A stretch of 64,000 bases of DNA from Adiantum capillus-veneris (Eukaryota; Streptophyta; Polypodiopsida; Polypodiales; Pteridaceae), in the NCBI GenBank assembly GCA_014529385.2, contig CM043943.1, positions 98,702,855 through 98,766,854 of the forward strand, read 5' to 3'. Numbering within the stretch: position 1 is the stretch's first letter; each line of letters opens with the position of its first letter. The notes below the pieces were generated by a model, which searched no databases, had not been told where the DNA came from, and saw only the letters and a program-made list of their open reading frames with translations. Both the position numbers and the translations under genes were made by a program. Positions 1-8,610 of the stretch are shown here, piece by piece.

Positions 1-773
1 CAAGTGCTTGGCGATTTCCCCCAGTTACCAGCAGTCCCTCAAGAGGTACTAACGCCAGCAACAGTCAGCATCAGCCAGCGTTTTCGGAGAGCAAATTCAG
101 ATCAGCCTTTGTAGCGTTTTCATCAACAAATAAATGCATTTCAGCCCTAGCGTTTCCTGTTTCTAGCCATCGGCAGCAGAAGCAAGGTACATCAGCGTTT
201 TTGCTAAGCAACAGACCCAGCCAGCGTTAGTGCTTTTTCAGCCCTAATCTGCATCAGCAGCCAGCGTTTTGACCTGCAATGTCAGCGGTAAGAAAACGCA
301 GTTTTCAGCCTAAGCACAATAGCAGATCATCCCCCAAGGAGGTTGCAGATGGTTCCCCATTTTCAGCCATTAAAACACAGCCCTAAAACAGTCCAAGAAA
401 TTCAGCATCAAGAAGATCCCAGATTTCAGCCCAAGTCGCCGTCGTCATCACCGTCGTCGTCATCGGCATAGTCCCATTGCATCAGTCCATTGCATTTGCA
501 TTGTACGCATTTGTGCAATCAAGTAGATCACTCTCGCCGACGAGAGTGGGGCCTTCGGAGGAGGGTTTTACAAACCTCTCGGTGTTGTATCTCTTCTCTA
601 TCTTTCTCTCAGTCTCATTCATTTGCACGCACAACATCCACTCACTTTGTTCGTGACCACAGCACTCTACAAGACGGAAAGCTCTCTCTTTCCCTAAAGA
701 ACTAAAAGGAACCTTGAGCAATTAAGACCACTAATCTTGAGAAAATACAACATTCATTCCGCTGCACCTAGCA
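1..773 (+). repeat. 5' LTR of element A (partial)
   Basis: The region aligns in reverse with 8611-9400, the 5' LTR of element B. Shared landmarks are the 'GAGAGTGGGGCCTTCGGAGG' block at 541-560 and the end 'CACCTAGCA' just before the primer binding site. The window begins inside this LTR, so its start is not visible. Confidence 0.8.
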
Positions 774-786
774 TTGGTATCATAGC
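774..786 (+). other. Primer binding site of element A (initiator tRNA-Met type)
   Basis: TTGGTATCATAGC immediately follows the LTR end. It differs by one base from TGGTATCAGAGC, the usual plant site complementary to initiator tRNA-Met. Element B has the unmutated core at the same place. Confidence 0.8.
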
Positions 787-1262
787 TTTGGAAGTGTTGT
801 GCATTACTCAAGGAAAGAACCACAAGAATTTTTTTTTACTTGTTGTGATCGCACAAACCCAAGTTTACTTGGGCGTGGCGATTCCTAATCGTGTTTTGTT
901 GAAGAGTGACAGGAATCCCAAGAAAGAAGGGCTTGTCCAGCCTCCCCTTGTCTCTTTTCACTCATTGAGAGGGGACCGTGCACTTAGCGGCCGGCCAATC
1001 GACGTGAGGTGGGAAAAAGCAACCTTGGTGTGAGCGCAAAGCCACCAAGGGGTGCGCCCGCAGAAAGGAGTAGAACTCGGGTGAAGAGGAGATACTTCTT
1101 CAATGCGGTTTACAAGCGAAAGAAAACCTCAAGAACCCCAAGAACCCAAGACCCTCAAGAACCTCAAGAACCCAAGATTCTCACGAATCAAGGACCTCAA
1201 GAACCTCAAGACTCTCAAGAATCCAAGTTCCTCGTGAGCTTAAGACCCCAAGATCATAGTGC

Positions 1263-2957
1263 ATGGTCGTCACCCGAAGCGGAATGGATACTTCGCATAC
1301 AGGTGATGAGCATGAGAGAGGTGACGAAGACTCGTCCCCACCCGGAGATGATTTTTCCGACCCTCCCCCTTCGCAATCTACGCCACGAGTTGTCCTCACT
1401 CCTATGGAGATGATGGTCAAATCGATGTTGGACATGATGGCACAACAACAAGAAACGAATCGAGTTGCATTGGCACAACTCGCAAGCAAAGCAGAAGCAC
1501 AAGAAGCCAAGGACTGCGAGCGCGATGAAAATCGCCTTGCTCAAGAGCGTGAGCGCATTGCTCTTGCCGCAAAACAAGAAGAAAATCAGCTTGCTTTCGA
1601 ACGCGAGCGCGATGAACGAGAGGCTCAAAGGGAGATTCGTCATCAAGAATTTATTTCCCACATCCTAGCCTCGAAGACCGAACCATCCAAAGATCGTGGA
1701 AGTTCGTCAAGTGGCGCAAGCCACGACGCGGATTCCAACCATCCAGTTACAGAAAAGTTGACTTTCAGTAAGTACGACGGTAAGATGGATGCTACAGTGA
1801 TTCATTCTTGGCTGCATCAATTTAATGCTTATTTTGCAACAACTAAGAAGACAAGCAACATCAAAGTTTTGACGGCAGCTATGTACCTTGCCGGTGATGC
1901 CATTAATTGGTACCACGCATGGCAAGAGGCACAGCTAGCCGCGCACCTAGAGGCAGCCGACGATTTCACGCCCCTCTCTTTTAGTTGGGCTGATTTCCAA
2001 GACAAGCTCAAGGCGCGGTTTATGCCACCTCAGTACCTCGGACGGTTGAAAGACGATTGGCACGCTCTCAAGCAAAATGGTATGCCGGTTATGTCTTTTT
2101 CTAATCGTGTTTTGCAGCTAGGTACTCAATTACGCATGTCGGATGATGAGCGCAAAGAGGCTTTTCTCTTTGGATTGGACGAGTATATCAAGTACGATGT
2201 CGAGGTATTCGATCCAATCGATCTCAACAAGGCGGTAGCGATTGCTCTCGCGCAGGAGATGAAGCACAACAAGGGAAAGCCTAAGGAGAACAAGACTTCC
2301 ACAAGTACCTCGCAGACTCCTCAGAACGCTAAGAACGGTAAGAATGGTAAGAATGATAACTCTTCTAACCAATCTACCAACAGTATCTCATCAAAGAATT
2401 CTTCCAATGAATCTAAGGGTAAGGCTAACACAACTGCTAAACCTAAGCTTACTCCAGATGAAAAAGTAGCACAAGGAATTGTAGGAGGTTACATCACTTC
2501 GGAAGAACAAAGTACTTATTCTAAAGAAGGTCGTTGTTTTCATTGTCACATTAAGGGTCACATAAAACGAACATGTCCTAAGCTTGAATCGAATGAATCT
2601 AAAGAACCCACAGCACCCTCTACATCTGTCAATGCAATGAATGATAACACGATTGTGCCCAAAGTTTCTGAGGACCCTTCCATTGATGATTCTCTCATTA
2701 AATGTTATGGTCGTACGTCAGGGCACCGTTTTGTCATATTGTTTGACCCAAGTAGAATGCATGATGTGATCAGTTCCTCTCTTGTTGAGAGAGAGCCCGC
2801 CTCGAAGTTAGTCCAAGATCTCCTATCGAGGTCTCTGGCTTTCGTCCTGGTATGGACGCTCTCATCACCGAGGAATGCCTGGATGTGTTATTTGCAATTA
2901 AACAGACTGCCTTCACTAGAAGATTTGTTGTTTCTCCTCTCTCAGGATGTGATATGA
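1263..2957 (+). CDS. Gag polyprotein with start of retropepsin (element A)
   Basis: The ORF has 564 codons and starts at the ATG of MVVTRSGMDT, which matches MVITRSGMDT in element B. Residues about 50-140 are a charged Glu/Arg/Gln-rich coiled-coil-like stretch. Residues about 160-330 read as a retrotransposon gag (capsid) domain, with WLHQFNAYFATT and AINWYHAWQEA. A CCHC zinc knuckle (C425, C428, H433, C438) would bind RNA. The protease active-site region begins at D495 but reads D-P-S-R where element B reads D-P-G-S, so the flap-side glycine is lost. After about 2790 the frame no longer matches retropepsin, because a GA-repeat length change shifts it. Gag may still be translatable, but protease is broken. 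Confidence 0.8.
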   Translation: MVVTRSGMDTSHTGDEHERGDEDSSPPGDDFSDPPPSQSTPRVVLTPMEMMVKSMLDMMAQQQETNRVALAQLASKAEAQEAKDCERDENRLAQERERIALAAKQEENQLAFERERDEREAQREIRHQEFISHILASKTEPSKDRGSSSSGASHDADSNHPVTEKLTFSKYDGKMDATVIHSWLHQFNAYFATTKKTSNIKVLTAAMYLAGDAINWYHAWQEAQLAAHLEAADDFTPLSFSWADFQDKLKARFMPPQYLGRLKDDWHALKQNGMPVMSFSNRVLQLGTQLRMSDDERKEAFLFGLDEYIKYDVEVFDPIDLNKAVAIALAQEMKHNKGKPKENKTSTSTSQTPQNAKNGKNGKNDNSSNQSTNSISSKNSSNESKGKANTTAKPKLTPDEKVAQGIVGGYITSEEQSTYSKEGRCFHCHIKGHIKRTCPKLESNESKEPTAPSTSVNAMNDNTIVPKVSEDPSIDDSLIKCYGRTSGHRFVILFDPSRMHDVISSSLVEREPASKLVQDLLSRSLAFVLVWTLSSPRNAWMCYLQLNRLPSLEDLLFLLSQDVI

Positions 2958-3103
2958 TTTTGGGCATTCGATGGTTTCGTAATAATGACGCTCTCATGGA
3001 TTTTCTGACTAACACTGTAACTCTCAACGCCAAAAGTGATTCTCCTATTGTCATTCATGGAGAGGACATTGCTCCTTCTCCATCTCTCATTGCTAATATG
3101 TAG
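2852..3103 (+). pseudogene. C-terminal half of retropepsin (element A, shifted frame)
   Basis: This frame contains SPLSGCDMILGIRWF, the C-terminal block of Ty3/gypsy-type aspartic protease (hydrophobic-hydrophobic-G-x-x-W/F). It is offset from the gag frame by the indel near 2775-2800. An in-frame TAG at 3101-3103 ends it. Element B has CAG at the same codon, so this stop is a single base change. Confidence 0.75.
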
Positions 3104-4069
3104 GAAAAGGTTGAAAGGATTCGAGATAAGGAGACTCTCTCAGTCTCTTTTTCTCCACAGCATGACACACAGGAATTGCATGATTATGAGAAGCATGATG
3201 ATTTGCAGGATAATGATTTGGATGATAAAGACAAGCATGATGAATTGCATGAACAAGACGTGATTGTTCACAAGGATGATGTGTTAGTTAATGCTTTTTC
3301 TAGCGAAGCTAACCTCGTTGTAGATTCGATCAATCACCAAGAATCGATCTTGGCTTTCGAGTCAAGGTCCACAGATCCCCTACAAGAAGATTCGATAGAT
3401 CCCGAAGCACCGATCTTGGCTCTCGAGCCTTGGTCCAAAGAACCATCACAGGAAGTATTATGTGTTCGCATGATTGATACGCACGCATTGTTCGAGTGTT
3501 TCATTCGTGAAGGTTTCCTGTATTTTAGTCAGCATCGTTATGTAATCTCTTTTCCTAGGCATGACATATTGTATGTTGAGCATGTTTCTCTCATGGATGA
3601 ACACGAATGTATGCAGATTGTTCATGAAAAGCTGAAAAGTTTGTATGTCAGGAAGTCACATTCCATGTCTCTTCCGTGGCATGACTCAATTTCCGAAAGA
3701 GCACATGATAGTATGAGCACCAAGCATGGGCATTTCCATGGTGATTTGCCACAATTGATTGATTTTGATCAAACAGAAAAGATTCGACCTCATTGTTTGC
3801 ATGTGTTTGATGAACGGGTTGTCACTCCGTCTCTATGTTCATCTACATTGCATACACAGTCTTTAGAGAAGACAATATTTTTTTCCTTCACTTTACATGG
3901 AATGGGTATGTTCATGGTTTTGTGTTCGAGATGGTTTCAGGAATTTTCAACCATGGAGATTCTTGAAGATGAAGGAAGCAGGACTCTCAACGAAGTTGAA
4001 GCATCGAAGGAGCCACAGAAGACTTTGAGTCGCTTTCGGCGCGGCCCCAAGAAGCAAGTGTTGTAGACT
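3104..4069 (+). CDS. Acidic ORF of unknown function (ORFX, element A)
   Basis: The ORF is open from the TAG at 3101 to the stop at about 4067, with the first ATG at 3176. The protein begins with many Asp/His/Glu repeats (HDDLQD, DDKDKHDEL), then has a more complex region with RHDILYVEH, HECMQIVHEKL and SMSLPWHDS, and a basic tail (RFRRGPKK). I do not recognise the family. The same ORF continues directly from the protease in element B, which suggests it was the C-terminal part of a gag-pro-X polyprotein. It occupies the place where pol would be expected. Confidence 0.6.
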
Positions 4070-4196
4070 TTTATTAAGTTCAAGTACCGCACGACCCACA
4101 CATCAGAGTGGGCCAGCGAAGAGTCCCTTCTAGGATTCCGGATGCTGTTGGCGATCTCCCTCGACGCCATACAGTTCGGTACCAATACCTTACTTT

Positions 4197-4209
4197 GAAA
4201 AGGAGGAGA
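4197..4209 (+). other. Polypurine tract of element A
   Basis: AAAAGGAGGAGA lies directly before the LTR start TGTCACGTGACA. It has the composition and position expected for the plus-strand primer. The mirror copy for element B is at 4354-4366. Confidence 0.75.
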
Positions 4210-4353
4210 TGTCACGTGACACATCCCAACCCTATGTGGCATGCACGGTCTCCGAACATACTCACAAAAGTGTCAGAACTGACTGGACTGACGGAACCCT
4301 TGTTATGAAGTAGCTTGTCCATGGACACATAGGGTTGGATGTGTCACGTGACA
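4210..4353. repeat. Fused, truncated 3' LTRs of elements A and B
   Basis: Positions 4210-4238 are the first 29 bases of A's 3' LTR. Positions 4239-4353 are the first 115 bases of B's 3' LTR in reverse, matching 9650-9787. Both outer ends are TGTCACGTGACA, itself a perfect 12-bp palindrome with a CACGTG core. The result is a 144-bp unit with terminal inverted repeats that could be mistaken for a MITE. Confidence 0.8.
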
Positions 4354-4695
4354 TCCCCTCCTTTTCAAAGTGAGGTACTGGTACCGAACTGTATGGCGTC
4401 GAGGGAGATCGCCAATAGCATCCGGAATCCTGGAAGGGACTCTTCGCCGGTCCACTCTAATGTGTGGGTCGTGCGGTACTTAAACTTCATAAAGGTCTAC
4501 AACACTTGCTTCTATGGGCCGCGCCGAAAGCGACACAAAGTCTTCTGTGGCTCCTTCAATGCTTCAACTTCATCTAGAGTCATACTTCTTTCTCCTTTAA
4601 GAATCTCCATGGCTGAAAATTCCTAAAACCATTTCCAACACAAAACCATGAACATACCTATTCCATGTAAAGTGACTGGAAAAAATCTTGTCTTC

Positions 4696-5736
4696 TTAAA
4701 AGACTGTGCATGCAATGTAGATGAACGGAGTGCCTTCACCACACACACGCAAACTATGAGATCGAATCTTGTCTTGCTGAACTAAATCAATCAACTGTGG
4801 CAATTCACAATGGAAATACCCATGCTTGGTGCTCATACTGTCATGTGCTCTTTCTACAACTGTGTCGTGCCAAGGAAGAGACATGGAATGTGACTTCCTT
4901 GAATGCATACTTTTCAGCTTTTCATGAACAATCCGCATACATTCGTGCTCATTCATGAGTGAAATGTGCTCAACGTACAATATGTCATGCCTAGGAAAAG
5001 GGATCACATAAAGACGCTGACGAAATAACAAGAAACAATCACGAATGAAACACTCGTACAATGCGTGCTGACAAATCATTCGAACACAGACTACTTCCTG
5101 TAAGGGTTCTTTGGACCGAGGCTCGAGAGCCAAGATCTGTTCTTCGTGTTTGATCGAATCTGCAATGAGGTTAGCTTCACTAGAAAAAGTATCCACTAAC
5201 ACAGCATCCTTGTGAACAATCACATCATCTTCATGCAAATCATCATGCTTGTGAGAAATCACATCTTGATCATGCAAATTAGCATGCTTGTCAGTGTCAT
5301 CCAAATCATCATGCTCATCGGTATCATTCAAATCATCATGTGTATCATCATGCAAATCTTGTGTGTCATGCTTTGGAGAAGAAGAGACTAAGAGAGTCTC
5401 CTTTTCTTGAATCCGTTCAATCTTCGCCTGCACATTAGCAATGAGAGAGGTAAAATGAACAACTTGCTCTCCACGAATGACAATGGGTGAGTCACTTTTG
5501 GCATTAAAAGTGAACGTATTTTCCGTCCAATCAATGAGAGGGTTATGCTCACGAAACCATCGAATGCCCAAAATCATATCACATCCTGAGAGAGGAGAGA
5601 CAAAAATTTCTAAGGAAAGCAGCTTGTTAAAAAACACATCAAGGCACTCTTTCATGATGAGAGAGTCCATACCGGGAGCAAAGCCAGAAACCTCGAGAGG
5701 AGATTTCTGACTAACCTCTAGGCGGGCTCTCAACAA
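4696..5736 (-). CDS. Retropepsin C-terminal half fused to acidic ORFX (element B)
   Basis: This open frame of 346 codons carries SPLSGCDMILGIRWF (retropepsin C-terminal block) and runs without a stop into the Asp/His-rich ORFX (HDDTHDDLNDTDEHDD, then RHDILYVEH and ECMRIVHEKL). It is the evidence that protease and ORFX belong to one polyprotein. The first ATG is not a convincing start, because the upstream half of the protease with D-P-G-S lies at 5737-5800 in another frame. The remaining ORFX tail (about 4400-4695) is shifted out of frame. Confidence 0.65.
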   Translation of the reverse strand: MLRARLEVSQKSPLEVSGFAPGMDSLIMKECLDVFFNKLLSLEIFVSPLSGCDMILGIRWFREHNPLIDWTENTFTFNAKSDSPIVIRGEQVVHFTSLIANVQAKIERIQEKETLLVSSSPKHDTQDLHDDTHDDLNDTDEHDDLDDTDKHANLHDQDVISHKHDDLHEDDVIVHKDAVLVDTFSSEANLIADSIKHEEQILALEPRSKEPLQEVVCVRMICQHALYECFIRDCFLLFRQRLYVIPFPRHDILYVEHISLMNEHECMRIVHEKLKSMHSRKSHSMSLPWHDTVVERAHDSMSTKHGYFHCELPQLIDLVQQDKIRSHSLRVCGEGTPFIYIACTVF

Positions 5737-6228
5737 GAGAGGGACTGATCACATCATGCATACTGCCTGGGTCAAACAATATGACAAAACGCTGCCCCGT
5801 CATATGACAATAACATTTAATGAGAGACTCAATGGGAGGGTCAGGAGAAACTTGGGGCACACTCGTGTTGTCATTGATTGCATTGACAGAGAAAGTGGGT
5901 TCTGTGGATTCTTTAGATTCATTAGAGTCAAGCTTAGGACAGGTTCTTTTTATGTGACCCTTAATGTGACAATGAAAACAACGACCTTCCTTAGAATAAG
6001 TGATTTGCTCTTCCGACGTGATGTATCCTCCTAAAATTCCTTGTGCTACCTTTTCATGTGGAGTGAGCTTAGGTTTAGCAATTGTGTTAGCCTTACCCTT
6101 AGGTTCATTTTGAGAGTTCTTTTCTAAGAGACTATTGGAAGATTGGTTAGAAGAGTTACCGTTCTTGCCATTCTTACCGTTCTAAGGGTTTTGAGAAGTC
6201 TGAGAGGTACTTGTGGAAGTCTTGTTCT
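5737..6228 (-). pseudogene. Gag zinc knuckle and N-terminal retropepsin (element B)
   Basis: On the minus strand this holds a CCHC knuckle (GRCFHCHIKGHIKRTCP, about 5945-5995) and then FDPGSMHDVIS, the retropepsin active site with Asp and Gly present (about 5750-5785). The frame closes at a TAG soon after, where a GA-rich stretch puts the rest of the protease out of phase. This is the reverse equivalent of 2270-2830 in element A. Confidence 0.7.
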
Positions 6229-6236
6229 CCTTAGGC
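6229..6236. repeat. Left target-site duplication of hAT-type MITE
   Basis: CCTTAGGC here is repeated exactly at 6930-6937. In element A the uninterrupted gag sequence has GCCTAAGG once at the equivalent place. Confidence 0.9.
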
Positions 6237-6659
6237 CATAGTTACCGGGGAACGCCCCCTAGCCCCCGTTCCGGGGGGCAGTTCCCTTCCCGAACGTTCC
6301 GGAACGTCCCGGAATGTCTGACGTTCCGGGTGGCCAATGCAAACCGGAACGGCCGTTCCGAAACGTTCCAAAACGCCCCCGGACCGTTCCGGAATGCCCC
6401 TGGAACGGCCAATGGCTACAAACAAATTTGGCAAAAATTGAAAAAATTGAAGTAAATGTTTGGGCTTCTTTTGAAAGTGTGCAAGGCCTCAAGGACTCAT
6501 AAAATGCACCCCCCTCCCCCTTTCTCTTCACAAGCTAATCCTCAAGGCTCAAGCTCTCTCCCTCTCACTCTCAAGATCTCTCCCTCTCAAGACTCACTCT
6601 CTCAAGGCTCAAGGCTTCAAGCCTTCAAGCTCTCTTCCTCTCCCTCCCACTCTCTCAAA

Positions 6660-6704
<45 letters not shown>

Positions 6705-6929
6705 CTAGTCATAGCAAGGGTTAATGGTCTTCAAAACGAGTTTTTTGTGAGTATTAGAGTGAAAGCACTCTAATACTCCTTGTATTTAAACACAAGGAGC
6801 TAAAAATTGCACTAGTTGGGTGTTTTTTATACCTCCCGTTCCGCGACGTTCCCGTTCCGGACCCCTAGCCGTTCCCCCGTTCCGCGGGGATCCCGTTGCC
6901 GTTCCCGTTCCGCGTTCCGGGTAACTATG
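6237..6929. mobile_element. hAT-type MITE (693 bp) inserted in element B gag
   Basis: Ends are CATAGTTACC...GGTAACTATG, an inverted repeat of about 10-16 bp, flanked by exact 8-bp duplications (CCTTAGGC). An 8-bp duplication with CA..TG ends is the hAT superfamily signature. The first 190 and last 100 bases are packed with GTTCCG/CGGAAC motifs in both orientations, resembling subterminal transposase-binding sites. The middle holds a CT microsatellite (about 6660-6700) and no coding sequence, so the element is non-autonomous. Comparison with element A gives the empty site. Confidence 0.9.
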
Positions 6930-6937
6930 CCTTAGGC
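6930..6937. repeat. Right target-site duplication of hAT-type MITE
   Basis: CCTTAGGC, identical to 6229-6236. Confidence 0.9.
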
Positions 6938-8161
6938 TTTCCCTTGTTGTGCTTCATCTCCTGTGCGAAAGCAATCGCTACCGCCTTGTTGAGATCCATT
7001 GGATCGAAGACTGCTACATCAAACTTGATATATTCGTCTAACCCAAAAAGGAAAGCCTCTTTGCACTCATCATCCGATTTGCGTAATTGAGTACCGAGCT
7101 GCAAAACACGGTTAGAAAAAGATATGATTGGCATACCATGTTGCTTGAGATTGCGCCAAACTTCTTTCAATCGTGCTAGATACTGAGGAGGCATAAACCG
7201 CGCCTTGAGCTTGTCTTGAAAGTCAGCCCAATTGAAGGAAAGGGGCGCGTCTCCGTCGGCTTCCTCTAGGTGCGCGGCTAGCTGTGCCTCTTGCCATGCA
7301 TGGTACCAATTGATGGCATCACCGGCAAGGTACATAGCTGCCGTCAAAACCTTGCTATTTCCTGTCTTATTAGTTGTCGCAAAATAAGCATTAAATTGAC
7401 GCAACTAAGAATGAATAACACTAGCATTCATCTTGCCATCATACTTATTGAACGCCAACTTCTCGGCCGGCAAGGTACATAGCTGCCGTCAAAACCTTGC
7501 TATTTCCTGTCTTCTTAGTTGTCGCAAAATAAGCATTATATTGATGCAACCAAGAATGAATAACACTAGCATCCATCTTACCATCATACTTACTGAACGT
7601 CAACTTCTCAGTGACAGGGTTGTTGGAGTCCGAATCTCGGCTTGCACCACTTGATGAACCACCAACTTCTTTGGCCGGTTCGGGTTTCGAGGTGAGGACA
7701 TGTAGTACCAAGTCGTTCATGCGTTGTTCTCTCTGGGTCTCACGCTCTAATTCCAAAGTAGCCCTTCTTTCTTCGGCCGCTTCCCTTCTTGCATCAGCCG
7801 CCAAGCACACTTGCACAAGCTCACGCTCAATAGTAGCCTTTCTTTCTTCGGCCGCCAAGCAAGCTTGCTCCAAGTCGGCCTTTCTTGCCGCTTTTTTTTC
7901 TTTCCGTTCCTCGGCCACCAAGCGATCGTGATCATGTTTGTCTTGGCGGTCACGCTCCGCGGCAATGCGAGTCGCCTCTTGCTTTGCCATCATGTCCATC
8001 ATTGTCTTAAGCAAAGCTTCCATGGGGTTTGGTGCAATTCCTGGCGTAGATGGCGAAGGGGGAGGATCAAGAAAACCTCCCTGTTGCTGAAATTCTTCTT
8101 TACTACTTTCTTGCCCATCACTCTCATGCCTGGTATCCATTCCGCTTCGGGTGATGACCAT
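6938..8161 (-). pseudogene. Gag of element B, duplicated and interrupted
   Basis: Translation starts at the ATG of MVITRSGMDT (8161). It has a Lys/Glu/Arg-rich coiled-coil-like N-terminus, then the gag domain (SWLHQYNAYFATT, AINWYHAWQEAQLAAHL, ADFQDKLKARFMPPQYL). A 145-bp tandem duplication at 7322-7610 breaks the frame between the two halves. The MITE then separates gag from its zinc knuckle. The N-terminal coiled coil has a longer run of (E/K)RKA repeats than element A. Confidence 0.75.
7322..7610. repeat. 145-bp tandem duplication inside gag of element B
   Basis: CCGGCAAGGTACATAGC begins at 7322 and again at 7467, and the two units stay alignable to about 7466 and 7610. They differ at several bases, so the duplication is not recent. 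Element A has one copy. Confidence 0.85.
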
Positions 8162-8597
8162 GCACTAAGTTGTGGATTCTTAAGTTCACGAGGAACTTCG
8201 GTTCTTGTGGGTCTTGGGTTCTTGAGGGTCTTGAGTTCTTGAGGATCTTGAGGTTCTTCTTTTGCTTGCAATCTGTGTTAGAGAACGATCTTTTCTTCAC
8301 CCGAGTTCTGCTCTTTTCCGCGGGCGCACCCCTTGGCGGCCTTGCACTCACACCAAGGTTGCTTTTTCCCACCTCACGTCGATTGGCTGGCCGCTAAGTG
8401 CACGGTCCGCTCTCAATGCGTGAAAAGAGGCACAAGGGGAGGCTGAACAAGCCCTTCTTTCCTGGGATTCCCGTCGCTCTTCAAAAACACGATTAGGAAT
8501 CGACACGCCTAAGCAAACTTTGGTTCGTGCGACCGCAACAAGAAAAAAAATGTGGTTCTTGTGGTTCTTTCCTTGAGTGATACAGAACACTGCCAAA

Positions 8598-8610
8598 GCT
8601 CTGATACCGA
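8598..8610 (-). other. Primer binding site of element B
   Basis: Reads TCGGTATCAGAGC on the minus strand, directly inside the 5' LTR. The TATCAGAGC core is complementary to initiator tRNA-Met in plants. Confidence 0.8.

Larger units (their letters stand above)
1..4238 (+). mobile_element. Element A: gag-protease LTR retrotransposon lacking pol
   Basis: The order seen is 5' LTR (left end outside the window), primer binding site, gag, split retropepsin, an acidic extra ORF, a purine tract and the first 29 bases of a 3' LTR. There is no reverse transcriptase, RNase H or integrase between the protease and the purine tract. Element B on the opposite strand has the same gene order, so the absence of pol looks like a family trait rather than a private deletion. 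The gag and retropepsin types suggest a Ty3/gypsy origin. This kind of element would need enzymes from another element to move. Confidence 0.85.

Noticed and set aside
4210-4353. 144-bp element with perfect terminal inverted repeats as a MITE
   Set aside because: Both halves match the LTR of element B or A, and each is preceded by a purine tract, so it is a fusion of LTR starts.
4339-4626. Plus-strand ORF of 95 codons
   Set aside because: It is antisense to the ORFX tail of element B and mirrors the antisense frame at 3937-4242.
6237-6929. MITE mobilised by the hAT transposase at 40.8-41.5 kb
   Set aside because: The transposase fragment has no identified termini, so no link can be supported.
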